NCBI GenBank assembly: GCA_030765045.1
Contig: CM060962.1
Coordinates: 94,885,912 to 94,949,911 of the forward strand
Direction of reading: 5' to 3'
Source of the DNA: Tenodera sinensis
Taxonomy: Eukaryota; Arthropoda; Insecta; Mantodea; Mantidae
Length of the DNA stretch: 64,000 bases
Shown here: positions 50,439-62,866 of the stretch, in pieces
How the letters are laid out: the number at the start of each line of letters is the position of its first letter
Numbering within the stretch: the first letter of the stretch is position 1
The notes under the pieces: model-generated
Told to the model about the DNA's origin: nothing
What the model saw: only the letters and a program-made list of their open reading frames with translations
The model's database searches: none
Program-made: the position numbers and the translations under genes

Positions 50439-51073
50439 TGTGGTTCACAACTTAAAATTTCCGCTTTGTTTCCTGGAAACTAAAGCAACAGTTTAAAATT
50501 TTTGGTCACTTTCATAGTGAATAGAGATCATGTTACATACAATTTCAGCCTTACTCTTATGCAATAACGCCAGTTTTAAAGGTTTTTCGCACGAGCTTCA
50601 ACTGTCTTTCATACCACATGACGTAATTCTAATTTGGTAAATAGTCTCTCAATGTTACATTAAAATTTATCAAAACCTCTCATTTTCTAAAGAAAATAAA
50701 TTTCTGGTTTGATCAAATATTTTATGTTAAAAGTGTAACTTAAATAGTTGTGTGGTTGTGTGGTTCACAACTTAAAATTTTCGCTTTGTTTCCTGGAAAC
50801 TAAAGCAAGAGTTTAAGATTTTTGGTCACTTTCATAGTGAATAGAGATCATGTTACATACAATTTCAGCCACACTCTTGTGCAATAACGCCAGTTTTAAA
50901 GGTTTTTCGCACGAGGTTCAACTGTCTTTCATACCACATGACGTAATTCTAATTTGGTAAATAGTCTCCCAATGTTACATTAAAATTTATCAAAACCTCT
51001 CATTTTCTAAAGAAAATAGATTTCTGGTTTGGTCAAATATTTTATGTTAAAAGTGTAACTTAAATATTTGAAC
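50439..51073. repeat. Recent 320-bp tandem duplication
   Basis: Unit 1 (50439-50758) and unit 2 (50759 to about 51073) start with TGTGGTTCACAACTTAAAAT and align through AAGTGTAACTTAAATA. By eye about 11 substitutions and no gaps over 315 bp, or roughly 96-97% identity. No coding content. Confidence 0.93.
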
Positions 51074-53653
51074 TTTAAGTCAATTTTATGACACTAAATA
51101 TGTGAAAAATATATTACATACTCCTAATTCTTTTATATACAACCTATTTTCTGACATTTAATTTCCAGAATAATGAATTATTCTCTTAGATAACGGTGCT
51201 TTTCTTGAAGGTTAAGTGTTCTCAAAGCGTGAGCGGATATTTAAACACGCAGCAATACACTGATATCGGACTTATTGACTTAAAAGAGGAATAATTTTAC
51301 AAAATAGTTATAGGTAGGTAGATAATTGCAATAAAGAATTTTCTCATCTTAAAACATGAGTTACAATTTCCTCGGGAAATAAGAAGTAATAAACAAAGAA
51401 ACCTAAAAGTTGAGGAAAAGCAATCAGTGTAGCTAGGGCAATTAGTCATTCCGTGGAACAGTCATCAAGAACTCCATTAGCTCAGGCTAAAGTTAATTCG
51501 TACCCTCAGTACGTTCAGAAGTCATAGACACGTTAAAACGCATGTTATAATTATGAAAATTGTAAAGGAAAAATCATTCTCAAATTTAGCAAGTCACGGA
51601 GTAAACTTGCTCTTTCAGATGCGAATACCAAATTAATATTTTGCAACGCATGATGCAATTGAACTTTGGTAGAGGATTATCGTATACGAGGAACTTAAGT
51701 TGATAAAATGACGATTTTTTCTAAAATTCGTGTCCTTTCTTTCGTGAACCACAGTCTTACAGAAGTGTGCTACTATTGCTATCGGCTGTCCGTAGCGCCT
51801 ACAGACCGCGCTCGAGTTATTCATTCTTGGGGATCCCCGCAAGAGGATTCCCCGGTTAGCCCTTCAGCGACCCACGGCAACTTATGCTCCTCGTTATTAG
51901 GGAAAGCGTTATTTTGAACCTAAAGATATTAATATATCATAAGTTAGCACATGGTTACAATTTCTAGTCCTAAAATTCAGAAACAATTTAAACCTACAAC
52001 TTCAAACACCCGGCATCTCCCTTCAAACATCTCATTTGTTAGCCTCTATTAAACATCAACCAACATAACCGGTGTTGCCTATTCCCACACCCACTTATGA
52101 GAAAAAAGCACCCCATAGTTCCCATTATAGCAGCCTGCAGCAGAAGAATCATAAAGACAGAAATATTGGAGACGGCATTGAAAGTGCCACACACTGGTAA
52201 AGACCTGATCAACAGATAGCCGATTCACTGCATCTTCATATGGCAATGAGCAGTAATATAGTTGGAGTGACATATGGGTAACTACGTTAATTCACTGATT
52301 CATATCTTCCTCCTTGTGAAGATATTTTAACTTTAAAAGCTCTCCGCAATTTGTTAATATCCAGCGGTATGCTTAAATCTTTCTTTCGCATTCCTTTAGA
52401 CGCTCCTTTGTACACGTCATTCGATTTTTACACGCACTCACATAAAATATGTGCATTGCTTATGGCTTTTGTGATTTATGAATAAATTTGAATGTATACC
52501 TTCAAATGTTGCTTCCAAATAGCACACTGTGACTGTCTTATTCATTAGTTTACATAAGATGCTAATTCTGAGAAAAAGGACATTTCGTGAAGATGGAACT
52601 TCTTATAAAGTCTGCAATCACGTTGCTCAGAATTAAACCCAGAAATGATCGCTTTCGGTGAAATGAGAAGGTGGTATCACTGCAAACCTTTCACTGAAAT
52701 CTACAACCTCATCATTTTAAGTATTTTATTGAATCTTGAGTAATATTCCGTTTATTTTGAATGCTGAAATTTACTTTGCAAATCAAAGGCATCAATGCTC
52801 ATACAATTTTGAAGTTTATATGAAAGTGTTACTATGTTTTCTTTTTCAAAAAAATAATCATGGTTTTTTCATTAGTTTTAACAGAATCACTTGCTCATTA
52901 TATCAGGAATTCGTGTATTTAAGCTCCAATTTGAAATAAAAATAGCGATATCTAGCCATGCACATAAATGCTAAATTTACATGTTTTAGTATTCCTGATT
53001 TGTAAAACGAACGTTATTACTACAGTAGATAGTTCTGAAGCACAAATAAATTAGACTGGTTGTCAATATATCAGGGCTTTATTCAACGTTAAAGTGTCAT
53101 GCAAAGTTTAATTTCTAAAAGAGATTTGGCAACGTCACTTTAACACTAAATAGTGACTAAATTCATTCGAATTCAATAATAAAGTACATTACAGCATTGT
53201 TTACGCAATGTTTGTACGACATTTAGTAAAATAATAAAACATTTATATCTGTTCGTCAGAAGGCTAGATGGCCTTAAATATTTCACATATTTGACACATT
53301 TTTTTTTTTCTTTAGGCGAAGCTTCTTTATTGACAACAGTTATTGTACTGCACATATTTGTTACGCTCATCATGTAGAATCCCTGGTTAGCGTATGTCCG
53401 GCATATATACTACAGAGCTGTGAAACTGTTACACTCAATTGCATATCTATGGTGAAAATGTCTGTATGCTCTGAGTTTGAAAATATTTTACAAGTGTCTA
53501 AAATCATATCAGCATCTTATGAAAATTGATTTTCGTTTATTTTTTATTTTCATTCGATAACATCATTGCACTAGTAATTTGTATTGGTGAAACATAATTT
53601 TCCAACCCAACCTAGACCCCTTAAAGTTGTACAAAGAAAAATAACTACATGTT
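51074..53653. other. Intergenic sequence, no feature seen
   Basis: Mostly AT-rich. A GC-richer patch at about 51,780-51,900 (CCGCGCTCGAGTTATTCATT, CCCCGGTTAGCCCTTC) may be part of an unrecognised repeat. Confidence 0.4.
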
Positions 53654-53666
53654 ATAAAACAGATAT

Positions 53667-54027
53667 GTAAAATGTAATGTAAATGTAAACCCCGCGCGAC
53701 AGCCCACGAAGGGCCAAGGCCTACCGCCCAGCCGCTGCGTCCCCACCTCTGCCCACTACAGGCGCCATTGGTGAGGTGCAGTACTGGAGGGTGGGACGTG
53801 GTCAGCGCCCCGAGCCCTCCCGGCCAGTTATGCGGTCTTCTCGACCTGGGGCCGCTACTTCTCCATCAAGTAGCTCCTCAATGGGTCCCCCCGGACGTAA
53901 CGAGGCTGAGTGCACCCCGTGCCAGACCTCCCAGAGGGGATAAAATCCCCATGCTGGTACCGGGGATCGAACCCGGGTCCTCCGCGCCACAGGCAAGCGC
54001 GCTGCCAGCTGCGCTACGGAGGCGGCC
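53667..54027 (-). mobile_element. GC-rich tRNA-derived SINE with 13-bp target-site duplication
   Basis: On the minus strand the head is GGCCGCCTCCGTAGCGCAGC (A box) with B box GGGTTCGATCCCCGG, then a GC-rich body of about 280 bp, then a simple tail TTTACATTTACATTACATTT. ATAAAACAGATAT occurs at 53654-53666 and 54028-54040, a perfect 13-bp duplication. The element is 361 bp and its base composition stands out sharply from the flanks. Confidence 0.92.
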
Positions 54028-55627
54028 ATAAAACAGATATCGGGTATTTAATTTCCAGATATATTCTTGAGGTTTCTCAGACAACACCGAGGGGAATATT
54101 GACTTAAGCGATCTTCTAAGATCCATTTTTGGGAAACTTTAAATCAGTTGGCTTACACTTCATTGAAGAAAAAATATATCCATTTATCCTGTAGCACAGA
54201 TAAGAAGTTAACTCTCTAGTAAGTTCTACTTTTTCATACAGTCATCTAATTCTGATTGGTGGAAAATTCTGCACAACCATTTATCACACTAAAGCTTGGA
54301 GCAACAACGTCTGACAGAAAAGAACTAAAACTTCGCTTTGAGTTTAATTATTTTCACACCTCTATATAGATAGTATACATATATAAGTCATCACCCTCAA
54401 GAATCAGTTATTAAAAGAACGGCAATGAATGAAAAGCTTCCTCTGTCTCTCTAGTTAAAAGTTTGCAACAGAAGAAACTGATGTCACATTAGAGACCTCT
54501 GTTTAATAATTCAGAATACGTTTAAACTTTTACACAACCATTTCTTTATTTACTTACATTTCGTGTGTTAAATTTCAAGGAGGCAACTTCATAATTAAAA
54601 AGTTTCCAAATTCAGTTCAGCCTGAACAAAAGCGTATAAAAATTAATTTGAAGTTCAGATAAACGTTTATAAGTGAGCTTTACACCGGCTGTGAATACTG
54701 CGTCTATCCTCTGTCACTCCGATCTTTTGCTTTCATTCCATTATATTTAGAAGCTAGACAATGCTTAGTGAGTTTCATGTTTGCTTTAATTTAGGAATTT
54801 AAATGTGAACAAGTGAACTGAAGCTCCAGGGCGCACATTGTTTTTATTCCATAGAATTTGTTTTATTCATAACTTTCCTAATACTCTGAGAAGGCAGTTT
54901 CTCTCCCGTCGGATAGATGGCAGACGTGTTGTCATTAGTTTCTGGCGAGCACCACTTCAGAAGGATGTTGACGGATTTTTATTGCGGTGCACTTGTTACA
55001 GTGCTGTGAAAAATAAACACCAGCAACACACACAGAGACATCTTACAAAATTGGTATCTGGTTACTGAAACCACATGCTATTATTAGGGATGATGGTTTT
55101 TCGCAAATGCAATACAGCGGAAGATGTTTGTAAAGGCCTATATTATTGTATTTTCATTTCTCACGACCTGTAAACCACAGTTCAACGTGTCCTGAAAAGG
55201 GGAATGAATTCGAAATTGATTCAAAGTGGAAAATTATACTAAATCCGAAATGCGTTGTCATTCAAGTACTACCTTTAGATAGGGTGCTTCCTTGTAAACC
55301 TTTGTGTCCCATTCTTTACAAATGAACTAAGTACCCGGTTTGGTATTCATCGGACATGTAGATTTTGGGCTTACTATTCATACAGACACTATGGACCTTT
55401 TTCTAACAATGCTTTTATATTCAGAGACCTCAAAACATATAGACCAATGTGACCCTTTGTGTTTCGAAATTGACCCGAAGGAGGAATGAGGAAGAGACCA
55501 AAAGGGCGATCAAATCCGTACGTAAGGATGGACGGGTTCCTAACGTTTCCAGGTTGAACGCAGCCAACGCGCTCAAGTCTGCCTACAGGGCACGAATCTC
55601 CTAGATTCCCTGAGGGGGAGCCTGCTC

Positions 55628-55629
<2 letters not shown>

Positions 55630-55683
<54 letters not shown>
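55630..55683. repeat. Poly-T tract of 54 bases
   Basis: An uninterrupted T run. Read on the minus strand it is a poly-A tail directly following the tRNA-like sequence at 55,690-55,790. Confidence 0.95.
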
Positions 55684-55684
<1 letters not shown>

Positions 55685-55795
55685 GTGGGGAAAAAGGTTA
55701 CTTACGCCCTAACCGCATGCACGCATGCGAGTGTAAGACTCCTACCCGGGCTTCGAACCCGGGCAGCCTACTCACTAAAAAACCCCACCGGAAGA
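55684..55795 (-). mobile_element. Possible short tRNA-like retroposon with poly-A tail
   Basis: On the minus strand: GGTGGGGTTTTTTAGTGAGT, then the B-box-like hairpin CCCGGGTTCGAAGCCCGGGT, then about 50 bp and a run of 54 A. Orientation of head and tail agrees with a retroposed pol III transcript. I did not find a target-site duplication. Confidence 0.45.
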
Positions 55796-56400
55796 GTCCA
55801 GAGGTCAAAACTTGTGCAGTACCGCAATGATGCACCTGCGCATTCTATGGTGACGATGGAAGCTGCTTGCCAGAGGCAATAACAGCGTGGTGATGCTGAA
55901 GGCCAGGAGACACTCATGACCTAAGCCCTGAGAGCCCCCTGGTAGCAGTCATTGGTGATAATGGTGAGTGGTGTGCTCTTGATTCTTGAGGTGAAATGAG
56001 ATGGTCATGATTGGTGAATGAATGATGATGGCTGAGTCCTGGAGTGAAGTGATCAATCCGGATACGCCGTACACTTCATGGAGCGACACAACTCCGAGCA
56101 GGGGCGGCCATCATGAATGTGGAAGCCCGCTGCCTTGGCTCGTGACGGTAGGAACTGCGGTGGTTGTTGTTGTCGAGCTGGTGGTGTCTCCTTGGTGCGG
56201 CGAGTCTGTGTTGAGACCTCCCTGGGTTGGCAGTCGGGATCTCGAGCCGTCCAAGCGTCTGCTTAATTGGCTCGAGAGCTTCTGTGACGTTCCTTGAGCA
56301 TCCGAGGGTGGGTCTAAGAGCAGACTGACCGATACCAGGGAGAAAACACCTCCAGCGCTCTACCGTAACACGCCAAACGCCATCGTTGGCCCTTCAATCA
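55796..56400. other. GC-richer unassigned stretch
   Basis: More GC-rich than its surroundings, with short open frames (for example 56022-56297) but no domain I recognise. Probably part of an old transposon. Confidence 0.35.
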
Positions 56401-56811
56401 TGAACCATATTAATGAAGGAAATATTACGTACAGGAAATTATGGACCAGAGAGTCATCGTGTAAAAGGAACCACACCAGCATTCACTTACCGATTTGGCG
56501 AAAGCATCAGGATGGTCACAGAGAACGACAGCCAGGACATGCACCCGAAACCTCCTGAATGCGAGCCTTACTGCGGAGTCATCTCCCTCGGTTTATTATT
56601 CGCAAATACCTATTAACAGTTAATTTCCGCACCCCCTCCCACTACATAGGCCAGGCCTGGGCGACTTTCGCGACCTTTATTTTTTTACCTGCTAAACATA
56701 CAGTTATCAGTGAACGTCATGAGCAATCTGCGCTCTCTGAGCATCAGTTGCCCAACCCTGACATAGGCATTTGCCTATTCTTATTAATAAGTGGCACACA
56801 CCAAAGAATTT

Positions 56812-57060
56812 GGCGGCGCCGTGGCCGAGCGGTTAGCGCGCTCGCCTACCACCTAGGCGGCCCGGATTCGATCCAAGGGACCCGCATTTGGTATTCGTGG
56901 TGGAAGAAGCGGCGTCAGGGCGGGTTTTCTCCGGGTGCTCCGGTTTCCCCCGCCATCTCATTCCACCGGTGCTCCATCTTCATTCCATGTATCATCAGTG
57001 TCATCGCCTGCGGTGCCGTAGTAGTAAAAGCGAGCGTTAAACACTACAACTACAACGACG
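56812..57060 (+). mobile_element. SINE with family A head and a different tail, 14-bp target-site duplication
   Basis: Head GGCGGCGCCGTGGCCGAGCG, B box GGATTCGATCC, body CGGCGTCAGGGCGGGTTTTC as in family A. The 3' end is GTGCCGTAGTAGTAAAAGCG then AGCGTTAAACACTACAAC, unlike the TAAGTCCTAGGGG end of the 24,764 copy. ACACCAAAGAATTT flanks it exactly (56798-56811 and 57061-57074), which fixes both ends at 249 bp. Confidence 0.93.
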
Positions 57061-57170
57061 ACACCAAAGAATTTGTCATGAACTTCTATCAACATCCTCA
57101 GCACGTTAGGCTTTTCTATCTGTAAGAATTTACTTAAATAATATGAAGTAGTTTATGAGGCAAAAATAAT

Positions 57171-57487
<317 letters not shown>

Positions 57488-57929
57488 GTACTATTAGTAG
57501 TAACAATAGCAATAGCAAAATAGGTAACACTTGTGACAAGTCAGGTTTGGGAGAGGAGAACTAACATCTCGATGTTTAGTTGATCTTTTTTTTTTGGGGG
57601 GGGGGAGGGAGGTGAGTGAGACAGGACGTCTGGATTAGCAGTCACGGCAGACGTGGGCACGGTCCCTAAGACTACGTTGAAACTCTCCAGTGGCAGCTGG
57701 TACAGTCGGCTCCCACTGGGTGGCCTAGGATCTCAGAGACAGTTTCCGTTCCGGGGACGAGATTTACAAGTTGTATTACTTTTTCCTGCCATAGCCATAC
57801 AACACTGGGACTCCCGCCGAAACTTGGAACCCTGAAACAACCAAGTAGATGAAAAATAAAGTGAAATTGGAAGTGAGGTAACATGGTGGGACAGGGAATT
57901 TGTGGGACGTAATTAATCTTCCCAACATT

Positions 57930-58047
57930 CGCCTAATGACGTATGAAAGCGCCGAAAGAAACCATGGTTCCGGAAGGTGGGCAGCGGGAATCGAACTCAC
58001 AACATCCCGAATGCAAGTCACACGTTAGCGCCAGCGCCACCTTGCGC
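57930..58047 (-). mobile_element. tRNA-derived SINE head, minus strand
   Basis: On the minus strand: GCGCAAGGTGGCGCTGGCGC (A-box region), TGAGTTCGATTCCCGCTGCC (B box). The 3' body is short and fades into unrelated sequence. Confidence 0.65.
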
Positions 58048-58461
58048 AGTAGCTAATAATTGATACTAGGTTACTGGACCTATATATTTCCTGCTTACGT
58101 ACCTACATACAGTGTACAGTGCCTGCAGCTGTTTCTTGACCTCGGTTCTTATTTCTAAATTAAGGAATGTAAAATAATGGGAGGAAGGAGTTGAGATGCT
58201 CCATATAATCATCATCGTTAACACAATTGTGAATGAAGCTGATTTACCTAGCGTGCCTCATCACATTGTTTCTCCTGTCACCTAGTTTAATAACAAATTA
58301 GCTCTTAGCCTTTGTACTTACTTTCTCGAGGAATCAAAATTGGTGAACCCATCTGTATCATGTAGTGTTGCCACCGGATTCATGAATAGTAAGAAGCAAC
58401 TAAGAGACCAAATGTGTCTAGCATCCATTTTAATTAACGTCCTCCAACATTACGTCATATC

Positions 58462-58666
58462 GGACGGTGAGTGAATGAAACGGGTGAAATGATGCTCAAA
58501 TGAGCCCGAGGTCCATGGAGCTTTAAGTTACCCGACATTCGTCTTCTCAGGATAAGGGAAAACCTTGGAAAAAACCTTACCCGGATAACTTACCCTAAGC
58601 GAGATTCGAACTCGCGACCTCTTGAACGTGAGGCAGACACGCTAACCATCACGCTATCGAGGCGGG
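58462..58666 (-). mobile_element. tRNA-derived SINE, minus strand
   Basis: On the minus strand: CCCGCCTCGATAGCGTGATG then GTTAGCGTGTCTGCCTCACG, B box GTCGCGAGTTCGAATCTCGC, then a body with GGTTTTCCCTTATCCTGAGA and CATTTGAGCATCATTTCACC. A complete-looking head and about 130 bp of body; no clear target-site duplication. Confidence 0.75.
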
Positions 58667-59088
58667 CAAGGGTACCTTAAATGGAACACCTATTAGAAGC
58701 CATGTTTTAGGGCATTTAGATTTTCGTATTTCTCATTTGTTTTAAACATAATTTTATATAGAAATTTGTTATTATTGTGACGTCGACCCATGGAAGTGGC
58801 AAGACAGCAAAGGAAATTCGGGACCGGGTTGCTCACCCCACTGGTTCGGAGCCTAAGAGGGTGCTCAAGGTCAAGCTGCCCCACACCACTTACGCGAGTG
58901 AAAACATGACTAATAAGAATCTAATGGTAACAAAGGCTTTTCCAGAGCATTTGAGAAATGTCCGGCCGCCGGTTTGTGTGTAGCTGTTCGAGAAAGATTT
59001 GGCTACGTCATCACCGGTATAATAGCTTGTAGAGCGTGTAGAAGCAGGCAGTTTTTGAGTTGGTCAGTGTGACAGTGAGTGCGACACA

Positions 59089-59111
59089 GCTGTGTGTGTG
59101 TGTTTGTGTGT

Positions 59112-59170
<59 letters not shown>
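59089..59170. repeat. (GT)n microsatellite
   Basis: About 82 bp of GT with two single-base interruptions early in the array. Confidence 0.96.
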
Positions 59171-59171
<1 letters not shown>

Positions 59172-60285
59172 TACCGTCAACGTGAAAGATACGTCGCGCC
59201 AAAGTAAAGGAGCTTTAACGAGTGTTGAGTGGTGGTATCGTCGGAGATTGTGTATGAGAGACGCAGAAAATGAAGAAAGACAGTGAAAGTACGGAGCCTC
59301 GGTTACGAGAAGAAAACAGTTGTGAGTCGTAATTTCATGAAAGACTAGACTGTGTTAACATCAGTAGAACAGAACTGTTTTGTGCAAAAGTTTAGAAGAA
59401 AAATAAAGTGGAAGGAAGATAAATTGGACTGAACTTTTTGTTGTTTTGCTGCATTATTTTAAGCTAATGCTTATATTTTGTCCTTCCATTCCACTAAAAG
59501 AAAGTTATTCTTAATACAACACTAGGGAACATAACTGACGCAGTGGATGAACTATTGATTGAAAATACCAGTACCTTTTATTCTTTTAGGCTCAGAATTA
59601 TTGAAAAAGTTGGGAATACTTTGAACAGTGCGTTGTAATGCTGAACGATAAAATAGATGCAGGGACTTCAGGTTAACTAAATCTTTGACAGAATGCCTGT
59701 GTATAGTCAAGTAGGTAGAGATGAACCTGTCCAAATACCACAATAAATCTGACCTATGTTATCGATCCTCAAGATTTCCTTCGATCATTTGATTTATTTC
59801 AGTTTATGCATCAATATTACTTCACTCGTAGAACGACAAAATACGTGAATAAAATATTTTGTAAACTGTTATTACAGTTTCTTAACATCAGTGTACCTTA
59901 CATTGAGGGTCAAGTTAACATACATCTGCTACGTATCATATTGGAAATTATGCTGATTTTAATTGGACTTCATTCGCTCTTCAGATCAGCAAATATTGAT
60001 AAGAAGTATCTGACTCGTGTGATTATGATTACCAACAAAACTTTAAATTGTACTTAACTTGCACTCTTGGGTGACTTCTTTCGAAATCTTCGATAACCTC
60101 GTACATTTGTGCTTGTGATTAGAGACAGGTAACCAGTGAAAATTAATTTTCTAAAGCAAGGCATATAGTATTATAAAAACAAGGTTTCCTACAGATTCCA
60201 TTGCGTAGAATTCAGTTTCGATTAAAAAACTTTCATAGCTCGTAATATATCATAAAAGCTCTAGAAGTTCATGTTAACCCAATAA

Positions 60286-60312
60286 GATGGCTCCGCGGTA
60301 ACACGTAAAATA
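60286..60312 (+). mobile_element. Family M head fragment
   Basis: GATGGCTCCGCGGTAACACG matches the start of the 45,066 element; the rest is lost or unrecognisable. Confidence 0.45.
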
Positions 60313-60633
60313 AAATAACCTGAGATGTATGCACCATCTTTAACTCCTATGGTTCTCTGTGCCTCTATATTGGGTGAGAAAAGCCGTTTAATTTTGTTAG
60401 GGGCCTCTTTATCAGCCTAGAGCAGGCGTGTCAAACAGCACTCGCCAAGTGTGAAAATATTCCCCTATTTCCCCTCCCTTCAAATCGGAAAACGAGAAAA
60501 ACAAAGCGAAAACCGGTTCTACTAGCGCGTGCTACTGCAGTTAAGGAGGGGTGGACTCCTCTCTTCACACCCTCGGAGTGATGTTTGACATGCCTGGCCT
60601 AGAGAGTTCCTTAACGCGCCGTAAGTCTATTAT

Positions 60634-60830
60634 ACGGGATCACTGACTTTACTTCCCTTCCGAAGGAAGACATTCTAAGGATTTTTAGCCGAGATTGATA
60701 AGTAGAGATCTGGTTTGGTTGCTCAGTTAAATGCAACATTTAAATATCAATCGGTTTATTGCTAGATGAAGGAACCCCTGTGGAACAAAATTCCGGCACT
60801 AGTGATATTCAAATAATCCATAGCTGCTAG
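60634..60830 (+). mobile_element. Decayed mosaic of SINE families G and F
   Basis: ACTTCCCTTCCGAAGGAAGA and AAGGATTTTTAGCC match the body of the 39,105 element, then GGAACAAAATTCCGGCACTA matches family F. Confidence 0.45.
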
Positions 60831-62237
60831 AAGTCTGTGCGGATTAAGTTACAGAAAGAGATAGCGATATTGGTTGGAAATGACCTGAGTCCGCTCTCTT
60901 GAATACAATGAAGAACCGTCATTAAGGGAATAGCTTTTCCGGTCAAAATCATTATTGTTGTCAAATTTCTTTCACTGTGACACCTCTCACTCAGTATTGC
61001 ATAGTTAGCAGGAGAGGATCGTCACAACACTGCGTTCGAGCGAGAGGGTGAGTACTGCTTTCTCTTTCTACATGCTGGCTGCCAACTTATTCCGCACAGA
61101 ATATAGTGTTGTTAAATCTGCACTAATATTAAAGAAACAAAATCACTATGTGTGTTTTTATAGTAATCTTGGAAACCCCTCAACCAAATTTGAGATTTCT
61201 TTCACAAATAAAGGTCCGCGTTCTTTTGGATGGATATTCACTATAAAACTGGGGATTTTAGGGGATAACGAAATTTATATCAATCAATTTCAATCATGTG
61301 TTGCTGAATATAAGAGGTTATTGTGGACACTTCATTACCAACACGGTAGTTTTAGCTCTAGGTAAGCTTAAAATATTTTAAATTGGAAGGATGGTGGGAT
61401 TGCATATCGTGTCAGTGTCATCAAAGTTCACTCTAATTGGACTGAACTTTATCTTCGAGGAGTAATTTATGATTTCGAAAAAAGTTGGTTCACTTCAATT
61501 TAAGACTTTGGCCAAAATTACAAGATATCCTCCACATTTCACAAAATTCCACTACCCTTATCTTTAGATCCTATTTGAAACCTCTAACATACAAACCAAT
61601 ATCATTTGGTTTATCTAAACCAAACCGCACGCTTTTTGTAGTACATGCAATTTATAGGGTACCTTATAATTCTTAAAAATATACCCTTACCATGTTTCTA
61701 CACTATTATATACAAACTTCCATTGTTTCACTCATGTGGTCAGAATGTTATACCAATGACAAAAACCACAAGTTAACTTACAACTTCCGAAAACTACCCA
61801 ATTTTTTTATTTTCAATCATTTGGTACATCGAACTACCCTTGCAATTAATTAGTTTAATCCACTGTACATAGAGGTATTTTGCATTGCGAATCACAGGAA
61901 AATTTAACGTACTTGAGCCATAGAATATGATGAAAATTAACGGTTATCTTACAACATCAAAGGCAGCCCTTATCATATTTTCAATCCCTTATGTACAAAT
62001 GTGCACAATTTAAACAATCTGGTCAGTGACAGGTGATGTATGAATGAAAATTCCAGACTAGTCACAACTTCCAAGGTAACTAACGTTCCCAGATGCAGCA
62101 TTTAGATTGCAACCCTCTTCGATGTTCCCCGTTAGTACGACAGAGGGCCCCTATGCCAGATGGTATGATAGAAAGTTCTCTCAGAGCAAGGCAATTACTA
62201 TACGCTGCATACAACCATTCAATATAATTGTAATATA

Positions 62238-62705
62238 AACCCCTCGGTATGAGGCTCACATTCAGGAGGTTCCAGGTTCGGCTCCATTGACCGTCCAGTC
62301 TGACCTTGGGTATTTCGTGGTTCTCTCTGATCGATAGGTGGATGCTGGAGCGGTTTCTTATCTTCCACAATTTCCTTTCCATCCTTTCTCTTTCATTCCG
62401 TTTCCTTCTTATCCTTCAAGTGCTCATAGGTTTCATGGCGTATGGCGGTGCGGTCACATAACTGATGCTTGCTCAAAGGGGACAGCACTTCCTATCGACA
62501 TTAAGAGAGCTGCTTGGCAGACGGGTAGCTTATCGGCCAATCTTCTGGCCTAGAATAAAATTGTTGCAGACTTCCTCGCCTCTCCTTGGTCTGTCTGCCT
62601 GCAGCTTCTTGTGGTCCTTTCACATCACCCCTTCCTCCTGGGGGTGATAGTCACAATGGATCTATGTAGTCTAAGTGTGCAAAGTTTCCCCCTTTGTTGT
62701 ATAAC
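62238..62705 (+). mobile_element. Long SINE-like element (family M), copy 2
   Basis: GTATGAGGCTCACATTCAGG and B-box-like CCAGGTTCGGCTCC, then TTCCTTTCCATCCTTTCTC, CCGTTTCCTTCTTATCC, CGCCTCTCCTTGGTCTG, CACCCCTTCCTCCTGGG and AGTGTGCAAAGTTTCCCCC, in the same order as at 45,066. Confidence 0.7.
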
Positions 62706-62765
62706 CTTAATCCTAACCGGGATATAGAATTTAGATTTGCACCCTTTAGGTGCATGTATAATAGA

Positions 62766-62770
<5 letters not shown>

Positions 62771-62837
<67 letters not shown>

Positions 62838-62866
62838 AACACACACATACACACAGACACACACAT
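62771..62866. repeat. (CA)n microsatellite
   Basis: About 62 bp of perfect AC followed by an imperfect tail with TACA and GACA variants. Confidence 0.96.

Noticed and set aside
53768..54126. GC-rich overlapping ORFs with high Pro/Arg content
   Set aside because: They lie within the SINE delimited by the 13-bp duplication and are a base-composition effect.
58777..58983. 68-residue plus-strand ORF containing GSGKTAKE, resembling a P-loop
   Set aside because: Too short, no further nucleotide-binding motif, no splice context, and flanked by a SINE and a GT microsatellite. The GSGKT match is probably chance.
59011..59286. His-Thr or Val-Cys repeat proteins at 59,011-59,286 and 62,651-63,036
   Set aside because: Translations of GT/CA microsatellites.
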